A DNA stretch of 64,000 bases from Scolanthus callimorphus (Eukaryota; Cnidaria; Anthozoa; Actiniaria; Edwardsiidae), in the NCBI GenBank assembly GCA_033964015.1, contig CM066914.1:20495023-20559022 (forward strand). Reading direction: 5' to 3'. The number at the start of each line of letters is the position of its first letter. The first letter of the stretch is position 1. The notes beneath the pieces are model-generated. The model was not told where the DNA came from and ran no database searches. It saw nothing but the letters and a program-made list of their open reading frames with translations. Shown one piece after another: positions 12,301 to 46,674 of this stretch. A program made the position numbers and the translations under genes.

Positions 12301-12959
12301 AACGTAGACTAGAATTTTCGCTAAAAAGAAGTGTGCTTCTGTAAATCGTCACACCGCTCCTGTGGCATTCGTTTGCGTTACGACAGAGCGGAAATGACCT
12401 GCTTAGATCACTAAATTTCAAATAGTAAGGTCAGGTTAACTCATATAAGCTTGATATTTTGCATACAGACTCCTTATCTGATGAAAAACAAAATATCAAA
12501 AATGACTTTTTTCTAATGGAGCCGTCTTTGAGATATTAGGCTTTCAATTGGTTTCTGTACCATTTTATGGGAGAATTGGTACTTTGATCAGGAATTATGC
12601 AAACTTTGTTCAATCATATCTAAAATTCATATCCTTCAAATTTCTTAAAAAATTGGAATTGAGCTTTTGGCCATGGAAGCTCCTTGTATACGGAATCTTG
12701 AGCTTATATATTGAAATGTGGCGAAGTTAGAGATTTAATTTTTGGTCATTTCCGCTCTGTCTTGCGGTACACGAACCTGACAAACAGTCGCTTCCCAGTC
12801 TGTAGCTTGACCGGTTCCACGAGATGCCACGAGTCGCGAATGAGTTTCTTTTTCTCGTCTGATAATGGGATTGAGATGAAGTCCACGGTGTTTTGTGGTG
12901 GCGAAGCTTGGATCGAAACTACACCTCATTGGTTGAGGGCTACTAGCGCCACATCCCAT
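9340..12959 (-). CDS. Second membrane-anchored globin, frame error in exon 1
   Basis: Exons on the minus strand are 12959-12777, 10942-10717 and 9486-9340. Exon 1 starts MGCGASS (Gly2/Cys3 acylation signal). Its globin part, LSDEKKKLIRDSWHLVEP ending LFVR, lies one frame later. Exon 2 is 226 bp as in the plus-strand gene and holds CD1 Phe (DTFPAF), E7 His (LYLHGKRVMAAIENAV) and F8 His (LGIRH), again 32 residues apart. Exon 3 gives VVGEALLWTLQDMLQ through helix H and stops at 9342-9340. Intron phases are 2 and 0 as in the paralogue. Exon 1 is 183 bp where the phase requires 182 or 185, so there is a one-base excess (or two-base loss) between the start and helix A. This is a frameshifted pseudogene, an assembly error (an AAAA run lies at the break), or a gene with a different start. 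The two globins converge. Confidence 0.82.
9499..10438. repeat. About 0.9-kb near-perfect palindrome in globin intron 2
   Basis: The arms run from about 9499 to 9895 and from about 10020 to 10438. Nested inside each arm are hairpins: a stem starting TTTTTGTGAT(T/C)TCCAGAAT with its own inverted copy, and AGAATCAGCTAGCTGATTCT, itself a 20-bp perfect palindrome. TAAGCAATTATTGGAT starts one arm and ATCCAATAATTGCTTA ends the other. The unique centre is about 125 bp. It carries CCAATCAGA next to GCGCGC in both arms. It looks like an inverted pair of fold-back transposons, or one long fold-back element. Confidence 0.8.
11027..11165. repeat. Direct repeats of a GCGGGTGAGCAGGAGCT unit
   Basis: Two copies of GCGGGTGAGCAGGAGCT followed by ACTTCCGG-type sequence lie at 11027-11053 and 11138-11165, separated by related GGAGGAGGAGGTCACAGACT and GTCACAGACT blocks. 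The repeats are imperfect. It lies in intron 1 of the minus-strand globin. Confidence 0.55.
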
Positions 12960-13140
12960 GGCTAGATTCATAACAAGAGAAACATAAATTATGGAAGATC
13001 AACGGTCCTAGAATTGATCGTGGGGCACACCGCTTTGAATCAAAGCTGCACTTCATTGGTGGCTAGAAACACAACAAGACAAACATAAAATATAGAAGAT
13101 TAACAGTCCTAGAATTGTTTCTGGGGCACACCACCTTACA
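12908..13140. repeat. Partial tandem duplication across the globin exon 1 flank
   Basis: Copy 1 (about 12908-13032) and copy 2 (about 13035-13140) share CTCATTGGT or TTCATTGGT, an ACAACAAGACAAACATAAA-type block, GGTCCTAGAATTG and GGGGCACACC. Copy 1 contains the start codon region of the minus-strand globin (GGCGCCACATCCCATG on the plus strand); copy 2 lacks it. The duplication therefore touches the 5' end of the gene whose first exon is frame-broken. Confidence 0.65.
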
Positions 13141-13599
13141 AAATGTATTAAACACCCTTTTTAAAAACATCCCACTAAGTGATGAAGTCCGTGAGAAAAT
13201 TACCTGCTCCTTTTATCAGGGAAGGGAGGAAAATTTGCCAACAGGCAGGTGTGGCTTATTTAACCATGAATCACAGCCACCATGGGAAGCCTGAAATTAA
13301 ATATTCCAGCAAACAATTTTTATTTCCGATTCTCATTCAAGCAAATGCAGGGAGCAATATATTTACAAGCCGAGAGGTCTTGTTGACATTTTGCCAACAC
13401 TAATAAGCGAAAAGAGACGAGGCGCGGTAAGGATACTGGGTTCGGCCCAGTGCCCATCAACATGTGTGAACTGACAGAGCGCAATGCATTCTGGTGGTTA
13501 TGTGTTTCGAGATCTACACACGAGGCGCGCTAGTGATGCTGGGAAGTCTTATCTTGTCTCGTCTCAGTCGGTGCCCATCAACAGGATGCATGATGAACC

Positions 13600-14735
13600 G
13601 TTGTTATATAGCGAGTGCTCACTCCAACCGAGCGCGCGCTCTTATTGGCTAAATCAAGGTCACGTGGTGAAGTACAAATCAAATATTCCCCGATCAGTCA
13701 ATATTTCGAAAAATTATTGGCTGGTCGGGGAATATTGCTTTCGCGCGTTGCGTTTGAGAGCGGGAAAAAAGAGAAAGTTTATTGTAAACACGCGAGTCTT
13801 TTTAAAAACCTTTGCTAATTTTGATAAGTTTTTGCTAATGCAAGAAAATTGTGTTTTTTATGAGTGTTTTCCCTTTACATGATGCAGTCGCGCGCAAACT
13901 TTGTAACTTCTCTTTTCATTCTTGAAATACATTTGTTTTGATAATTGCAGTATATTTTCTGCTATATAACAAAACACTTAATGACTACTCCCTCGGGAAA
14001 CACCAGTTTTGTTTCCTTCGAATCTCGATGTTTCCCTCGACTTCGTCTCGGGAAACATCGAGATTCTCGGGAAACAAAACTGATGTTTCCCTCTGGAGCA
14101 GTCATTAAGTTTATATTATTATATAGCTCGTGTTTATTCGATCAAAGCGCGCGCTCTGATTGGTTCTATCATGGTCACGTGGCGGGCTACAAATTCAATG
14201 TAGCCCGCGCGGGCTACAATTAAAAAATTATTGCCCGCGCGGGCGACATCGCTAGAGCGAGAAATTTCGGCGGACTATTTTTACCCATGTTTACCGATTT
14301 TTCTTTGCTATACAATAAAACACTTAATGACTGCACCCTCGGGAAACAGCGAGTTTTGTTTTCCCTCGAATCTCGATGTTTCCCTCGACTTCGTCTCGGG
14401 AAACATCGACATTGTCGGGAAACAAAACTCGCTGTTTCCCTCGGAAGCAGTCATTAAGTGTATATTATTATATAGCTCGTGTTTATTCGATCAAAGCGCG
14501 CGCTCTGATTGGTTCTATCATGGTCACGTGGCGGGCTACAAATCCAATGTAGCCCGCGCGGGCTACAATTAAAAAAGTGTTGCCCGCGCGGGCGACATCG
14601 CTTGAGCGAGAAATTTCGGCGGATGATTTTTTATGATTTTTACCGTATTTTTTTTGCTATATAATAAAACACTATTCTCGGGAAAACAAAACTCGCTGTT
14701 TCCCTCGGAAGCAGTCATTAAGTGTATATTATTTT
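13600..14735. repeat. Tandem array of about 347-bp units with an internal palindrome
   Basis: Two units start near 13960 and 14307, and a truncated third starts near 14654, each with TTTTGCTATAT-AA-AAAACACT-type sequence. In each full unit a hairpin built of CCTCGGGAAACA and its inverted copy is followed by CAAAGCGCGCGCTCTGATTGG, CATGGTCACGTGGCGGGCTA and paired blocks of GCCCGCGCGGGC. A diverged relative sits at 13600-13745. Open frames of 92-132 codons across it come from the repeat. Confidence 0.75.
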
Positions 14736-17700
14736 CAGATTAAGATTTTGAATTTTCTGCGAATTAATTGTCATGGTTAATTACACATTATGCACCATTA
14801 TACTCAAAAGAAAATCGGCGCCGCCATATCGCCGGCGCGTTGAAACCCACATTCTTGAACTTGAACTATTAATTTGTTATTATAACTATTGATTATTATT
14901 ATTACTTATTAGGACATAGAAAATCCTGGCATCGCGGAGAGCGCGCAGTCGATTAAATTTTATGTATAGACAGCACAATATAAATGCATAGATATTACTA
15001 TAACCGTAATTATTGAGGAGATACTTCACTTAACTGTAGGAAGTCGCGAGAGCATTTTAGAAAAAAGCAGGTCACGAGAAGTTTGAAGTTGAAAAAGTAC
15101 GTCTTCTAAGAGTGCTGTGTCCCATACTTCTCAGATCCAGGATTGAAATTGAATTAATGGCAATGATAAAAGGAAAATCCTCTTAAAGATGCATTACATA
15201 AATTGGCATTTTGAAGACAACTCATCAAACACTGCATCTCATGACTATTTTTAGCAGTCATGATATGATGAATTGCGTTTATTTAAATCTCATTTCCCAA
15301 GTCCAAATGACCAAAAAAAATTCCTCCCTAGACGTCCTTATTCCTAGCGGAAAACGTTGGTGTTGAGACCTTTGTGATTAATGTCTTTTTCCAAAAGATT
15401 TTTATTCCTTGCTGTAATTAACTGAAATTGAAAGCCCCATCATCAAAATAAAAAACATTTGCTACGCCTGACAGAGAAAGAAAGATTGTATATCATATTG
15501 ATTTCTTTTCACTCCCATCAATCTATTTTTTAATCTCAAAAATTATAATCAAATAACCATTTACCATGCGAATTTAATAGTATAGAGAGAATCAAATAAT
15601 CTTCAAATCCACTATTAGTTTAAACGTTGAAGACCTCCCACGGTTGAGAAAGGAATTATTTAAACTTTTTATAGCAATCGAGACTTGAACTTCCATAGTT
15701 TATGAATTGAAGAAGGAAGCTGTGGTTATTGTAGCATAGAACATTCTTTCAAAAATGAAATAATTGTTGACTCAATGGCTGGGATATGTTAAAAAGCAAT
15801 TTCGCATACCGAATAATTAAGGGTTTTCTGTTTGCGGTCTGACAGGAGGAGCAATCGAGGCTTTGGTGTTGATAAAGTCTACGCAAAAAATGTTTTTTCA
15901 AAAAATTAGAAAGAAACAAAGCGGCTTGCTATCGCCCCGCGGAGACAGTAAAATCCATTTTCGGCTATTTAAAAAGTATTGAATTTAACTAATGTTCATC
16001 TGAAACAGAAAATAAGTTTGTTCTTAGTATGATCATACATTTACTGAATAAGCTGGTGCTTCGTTTGATTTGGAGAATTTGATTTCGCTACCAAAAATAT
16101 GTCTTTTATTTCCTTATCAAAAGCGGCAGGAAATGTATTACCGCAGGAAAAAAGTATTTTAATTATGACCGCGTATATTTCAATTTTACCGTAAACAACA
16201 ACCATAAACAATGTTTATTTTGCACTTTTCAGAGTCAAAAAAAGGATATTTCTTTTAGTTTATCGTGATATAAACAGCAGCGAGTAAAACCTTAGGATGG
16301 CTAGTGTTTTACGTGGCATGTAACAGGTCGTATTAAAGTCAGCATGGTATTATATAGCTTCTGCTTCACGGGGAAAAAGAGCGCTATCGAATGGAGTCGG
16401 TATGAATTGATCAGGATTCCTAATTCAACTTAATTTTCTTCATTACTATTGTTGAAATTGAGTTTTGACTTTACCTTTTCGCTTATATGTGATCCTATGC
16501 GCTATCTTTCTTGCCCCATTGAACACTTTGCGCACCCGAAAAAGTGAGTTTTGACACCTTCACAGCAACATCATCGTTATAATACAGCCCGAGAAGTTAT
16601 AACCCAGTTCCGGTTTTGATGATGTACCACCTTGTTGGGGGCAGAAAAACAGAACAAAGACTGTCAGTAGTAGAAATACAAATAAAACGCGGATATTCAA
16701 ATTTCAAATCTGAATACACGAAATTTAGGCTTCAGTTGCCGCGCAACAATCAATAATACAATTTTATAAACGCAGTCATTGAAAATTATAGGTCAGGGAC
16801 TGAGTATGTTTGTCTGGTAAAGTTAACTGTTTTTGAATGACTTTGTCTGGAATACTCAAAGTGCACAATTGACGGCTGAATTTTTTTCATAAGATCAGTG
16901 ATTCCAAATTATTCCCGCTATTCGTATTCTTAGTTAAATGGGATTCATCGTTTAAATAATTTATCCAGGATTAACGAGATCTTTTTTCGCAGTAAAATAA
17001 TAATTACCTTCCTTATTAACCTTCATTTGCCTTCCTTTCAAAACCAAATTGAGCTGCTTTTTTTGTTGTTTCAATGGGGTATTGTTTTCGCTTTTCATTT
17101 TGAATTCGTTATAAAATTTAAATTCCTGATTTCCGAGGGCTACTCAACAATAACAGAATCGTCAGAATTGATCGTGGGAAATCATCAACACAGTGAGGCA
17201 ATTGAGCGACTTCTCTCGCGACGCCGGAAGAGTAGTGCGGAGCGAGGGACCGGTCATTATTTATCACCTGGGGGAGATGAGGATTCTGGGAAATACATGG
17301 TCAAAATGAAGTGATCCCCCCTCTGAAAGTACTAACATGCCAGGTTAACATGCCAGTTTGTGGTTGACAAGCCATGTAGTTAATATTCTTCATGCGCGCA
17401 AAGGCGTGCCGCAGATGACGAATATATTCTTCTTCATGTATGTGAATCGAACGTATAATCCAGTTGAGTGGACTAGTGTGTAAAATACAAAATGAGAGGG
17501 AAGTTGCTGCAATTGCTGCAAGCTCGAATATTTCTTGTGGTTCCCCAAGGCTTCAGGTTTCAAGAGATCCCTCTATTCGCTCGCCCAAAAATAGATAAAT
17601 AAGACCGGTCCCAAAATGTCAAAATGTCCGCAATCCATAACAGTACCCTGGAGAGGGAACTAGGACCATTTTGGAACTAAGCAAAACATCTAATAAGCAA

Positions 17701-19685
17701 ACAACTATCTATTATAACGCGAACTCGCACTGCATGTCGGTAGATGTGGGATATTTGTCGAACAAACTCGTTAAAAAAAGCGCGCGCTGCATTCTGGTAG
17801 TTGTGGGACACGGCTTGGGCATTTCTGAATAAAGAAGAGCGAGCGCTTATAGCTGGAAGCGTCCATTGTTGTTATCATTAATGACAACAACGTTAAGCTC
17901 GATCTATGAACCCACGAACAGATTTTATTAATTGGAAACGAAAGTCTGTCTGAGTACCAAAATTTATATTAGTGAAGAATTTTCAGACAGCATGTACACC
18001 TAAGGATACCCATCCGGTCACTAACGCACACAACCAATCAACCAAAGTGGCCTCAAGCGTATGCATATCGAAAATCTTTGTTGATTTAACAAAACGCTTT
18101 GTGTTTAGCTCATTCATGCCATTTTGCCTCTCCAATTCACTCCTTGTACTATTCGATTCCCCGTCTTAATACTTGCTATGACGATACGTGTGTGAGTGAA
18201 AATCAGGACAGTGAACAGCTATCGCAGTCTACTAAACCGACACGGAAGCTTTCGGTGGAAACAATTTTTGCTCGCCAGTAAAAAAGCTGTGGATTTTTGG
18301 ATTTTTCGACTGATAGGGAGGCCAGTAGCCACTGCTACAGTCATTCATCTTACATTGTCTTCGTTTCCACAATTTAACTAATTTATATATTTTTCTGTAC
18401 TTCAGTACAGCGAAGTCGCTTTTAGTTGAAAAAAAAACTGCAATCCTAACTGCATGAATAACCGTCTCAATCGAGTCTCAAATTCGAACGAGAAGAAATT
18501 AACCTGAAAACGCGGTGAACAAACGCGTAAACACAAGCCTAAAGTCGCATTAAAACACCTTATAAAAATGCCCTAAATGCCTACAATTTAGCGCTCTTAC
18601 CTTATTTTCCTTAAAACGCCACAAATTCCCTAAACGCCCAACAATGGAAACTGCACCCATGAGTACACCTGGAATAGTGACAAAAGCCAGGAAAACCGAG
18701 CAAATACCCCCTTAAAAAAAGGAAAACGAACTCCTTTGAAAAGATTCTATCTGCCTGCCTAAATTCCCTTCCAATTGGTTACACTTACAAAAGCGAGCGG
18801 AGCCGTTTCAAAGATTGGAATAGTGACAAAAGCCAGGAAAGTGATTGTAGGCGCCCCGGTCGTCTTTCTTTCGATAATCCCGCGCGCCAAAAAAATGAAT
18901 AAATTCGGCAAACCTGAAAAAAAAAAAAACATTGGAGAGCCGGCTCGCTGGCTCAAAGGACTTTGAGAAAGCCTAAGTTGAGACTCCGGAGTCCTTAAAC
19001 TGCCCATATCCCTCCTTTTGTTGGTTCGCATATCCACGACTTTACATATTCAGTTTATTTCCCAACCTGTGGAAAATGCAAGCCGATTTATGACGCAAGA
19101 CTATGTTCCGCGGTCAAAGTCCTCGACAACCATCTGGCTGGTGGTTCAAGTTGACGAAAGCAATTAGCATTTTAACGAACCAGTTAATCGCATTTTACGG
19201 TGTCTGTCCCACCGACAACTGAGGGATTAAGGACACACAAAGGAGGCGGCGAGACTACGTAACTACGAATTAGGGGGGGGGGGGGGGGACGAATTAGGGG
19301 GGGGAGGGGAGGGAGTAGTGGAAAAGACAATCGTCACCAGTAAAAGCCCATGTACAAGAACCTTTAAACTATTGTCCCATTTTGACTTGTACATTTTAAA
19401 ACTGCCATCGCTTGTAAATACAACTGCCCCCATCCCCCTCCAAAAAAGTCAGGAAACCATGATCAAGCTAGTGGCGGGCGATAACAAGCAAGCTGGAATC
19501 GGTGTGTGGTCCGGAAAGTGAGTTGCTTGGGGAAATACAATATTTAGTTTTAATAGGAAGTCTACTTATGATGTTCGTGACTCCATCTTACAAATGTCAA
19601 CGTATTATTAATGCTTTACGTTTTTTTCTGAGATATAAAAGAATGGCCAGAGGAAGATAGTTTAAGTGAAGAAGATTCTGCAGCG

Positions 19686-19766
19686 GCAAACAACCCATCC
19701 TCGCGCGCCAGGGTCCCCTGGGGGGAGGTGAGGGAAGGACCCTGGCGCGCGAGGATGCAAACAACC
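19686..19766. repeat. Perfect 21-bp hairpin flanked by a 10-bp direct repeat
   Basis: The stem at 19696-19716 (CATCCTCGCGCGCCAGGG...) and its exact reverse complement at 19737-19757 enclose a 20-nt G-rich loop. GCAAACAACC occurs directly on both sides (19686-19695 and 19757-19766), which looks like a target-site duplication. It sits about 300 bp upstream of the AGAP start codon. Confidence 0.7.
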
Positions 19767-20039
19767 TTGGAGTATCCCCACTCACCCCCACTAGTGTTTG
19801 AATAACGAGGGGGCCTGGGTGGCAAAACAGCTGAAGATCCTTTCAGAGATCAATACTTTATGTGCTCGCTCTTTAGTGGCCCACTTGAATGAAAATTTAC
19901 CAACTACATTTTCTAAAGACCATCCATGTAGTATCTGGCTTAGTACCTCGTTCATTTGAGATTCAGGTTGCTGATCTCGGTTGAATTAAGTTCACCGGTC
20001 GACACCATGAAGCGTGTATAGCCCAATTTGGGTAATACA

Positions 20040-44232
<24,193 letters not shown>

Positions 44233-46674
44233 CCATGTGATGGACACGTGCTATGATGACGTGGGAGCCATATGCGGGCATTTTGCGGCCTAGTGGATAG
44301 GGATCTTGGCTTCCATTGCTCAACGACGTCATATTATGACCACGTGCTAGACACGTGTTTGTAACCAATGGTCACGCTGGATTATCGTGGGGATTCTACG
44401 GAAGAGTGGATCCAAGTTATTCTTTCACCTACTCGAATGAACACGTGCTTTTCACGTGGAAATCACATGACATTATTCGGAGCTTACCATACTTCGATGG
44501 TCAGTATGAGTATCACCAAGAAAGAAACTGTTTGAATACGTAGTTCGTTGTCCACAGTTTTGTTGGATTGGATCATGAAGTCAAACACGTTTCGAAGCAG
44601 GATTTCAATAGCGGCATCGTAGTTCCCAAAACCGCAACGACTACAACACGTTTCCTCAAGCCCACAACGCTCGATATATACTTCAATGCGTGTTGCTGGC
44701 AGAGGATATAAAGGGATCGGTATCCACGTGGTTTGTCTCCATCTTTGGTCTGCAGTTCGTAGTGTCGTGCAATGGAATGTATCGTTTGTATGGCAAGGTA
44801 TCACAAGTGTTCTCTGGGCTGTTGACGATTTCATCAGACTTCTTGCGACGTCCGACAAGCGGTAGTACCTCGTTGCGCGTTTCCACGTAACGTCACCAGC
44901 CGGCTTAACGAATATTGGCGGCACAGGCTAAAATACAAGGGTGAAACCAATGGGGGAGTTGTAAGTGTTGCGTGACATTTGATGTTTTATCCTGAATAAA
45001 CAAGAATACATGATTGAAACACCACAATGCAATTAGTAACAGTTGAAAATTGAAGAGAGGCGCCCGAAGTTATTGCTTTCGTGGTGGTTATCATATAATT
45101 CGACACTGTGTTTGTCGACGAAACTTTCCCAATGATGTGTTCTTCTAAACTGTCACGCAACTCCTGCAATTGTTATCTCATTCTTGCTCACTATTGTTGC
45201 GATCCTTCAAATGTAGGACGAGAGAATTTATTTGAAACTTGTATTTATTGAATTTTAATGAAATGTAAATAGAAATCCTGATAGTTGACGGCGTCACTGA
45301 GTACCGGCGTCTCGTTGACGCCTTCCAGTAAATGACTTAATAAAAGATGACTCACATTGTAAAGACGGTTTTACTTGTCTTTTCAAAAATGCATGTTTTG
45401 CATGTTTAGGGGAAAAACGACTGATTTAAACTTTCGTAAAATTACGGATAAGGGCCTTCACAATGTTTATCGGAGTCATCTTCATATCATATTATTTACA
45501 TTTGTCGGCTGGCAATGGTTTTAGGGCCTCCCGAATTGAGGTCCTCTAGTTCCTCGTTAAACCATTTACAGCTAAATTCGTTGATTGCGCTGAGCGTTTT
45601 CAAAACATCGATACAGATACTCAGCCTGAAAATGAGTACCTGGAAATTAGAGATGACTATTTATTTCTCCATAACCATGCTGGCATCATGTTTACCCATC
45701 AAACTGGGAATGCAGACTGCGCTTGTTTACCCTATGTAGAATCCCATACTGTGGGAGTACAAATTGTAATCCATGCTGCCTTGTTTACCAAACGTACAAT
45801 CCCATACTATGGGAATACAAATTATAATCCATGCTGCTTGTTTTCCCAACGTAGAATTTCCATACTGTTGGAATACAACCTGGTAATCCAGGCTGCCGAC
45901 ACTGCAAATCCCCAGTTGCTCTTGGCTGCCATGGAATTCCATTATAAAAGTCTTCACGACCATATCCTAGGATACTAATTTCATGCATTTTGTATTTTCA
46001 TTGCTTAACGGGCTACTGCTAGGGAGTGTCCCAACCAGCAATCAATAACGTACAGTTTAGTCTATAGGTTATTTTCTCGGATTGAGCAACTTTGAAAACA
46101 AGCAAGTGCAGTTCTCTTGAAATTTCAATGATGGAGCTATTTTATCAATGCAATATTTGTTTATGGCACGATCCATAGAGGGCGAAGGCTGCGGTATCTC
46201 AAAGTCAAATGTTTTTATTTCGTTTGATCGACTGTGATAACCTGTGCGTGGGAATACTGTATGAAATGGTCACTTTTTGAGAAAAATATTCCAGCACTTG
46301 AAATCAAATTAAAAGTTAAATAGACCTCCTCGGCTTGGGCGTAATGTTTTCCCATTTCAGATCACGTGGCATTCCCATGAGTATTTTGTTTTTCTGCTAC
46401 GCACTGAAGGATATATGAATATGGAAGCATTCCAAACAAAGAGAAAATGGCAAGGGAATGCCACGTGATCTGAAATGGGCAAAACATTACGCCGAGGCCG
46501 AGGAGGTCTATTGCTCCTTGTTTATATGGAATATTTTTCTCCAAAAGGGTGGTGTGATTAGATAATTTACGGTAATTCTTATCGGAAAAGAAAACGCATT
46601 GGATGTCTTGCACGGGTTCCCTGTGTCGTGCGCCTGCTAGGGCAGGTTACCAAGGCAAGTAGTAGAAGAGCAAG
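44233..46674. other. AGAP 3' untranslated region and intergenic DNA
   Basis: AATAAA at 45339-45344, about 1.1 kb past the stop, is a plausible poly(A) signal. Imperfect repeats of TTGGGAATACAA-type sequence (45700-45890) and the palindrome at 46320-46511 follow. An open frame of 146 codons on the minus strand (44924-44484) and a frame of 96 codons (45688) have no domain or splice support. Confidence 0.55.
46320..46511. repeat. Palindromic element just upstream of the next gene
   Basis: ATAGACCTCCTCGGCTTGGG, GTAATGTTTTCCCATTTCAG and ATCACGTGGCATTCCC are mirrored by GGGAATGCCACGTGAT, CTGAAATGGG and CCGAGGAGGTCTAT. It lies about 160 bp upstream of the start codon of the PYM/eIF2A-like gene, so it is within promoter distance. 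Each arm carries the E-box CACGTG. Confidence 0.8.

Larger units (their letters stand above)
12960..20039. other. Intergenic region between the globin cluster and AGAP
   Basis: Repeats fill 13600-14730 and a tiny perfect hairpin sits at 19686-19766. From about 14760 to 19600 the DNA is AT-rich, with short open frames only. I see no exon, domain or structural RNA there. G runs occur at 19273-19288 and just after. The last kilobase is presumably 5' flank or untranslated exon of AGAP; no core promoter motif is convincing. Confidence 0.55.

Noticed and set aside
13484..14572. Open frames of 92-132 codons
   Set aside because: They follow the palindromic repeat units; copies share the same peptides because the DNA repeats.
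17027..17314. 95-codon open frame with a hydrophobic start
   Set aside because: No domain, start in an AT-rich tract, no splice or poly(A) context.
19597..19825. Pro/Arg-rich minus-strand open frames
   Set aside because: They cross the GC-rich perfect hairpin; no conserved features.
44484..44924. Minus-strand open frame of 146 codons downstream of AGAP
   Set aside because: No domain, no splice signals in frame, atypical composition; partly within the AGAP 3' untranslated region.
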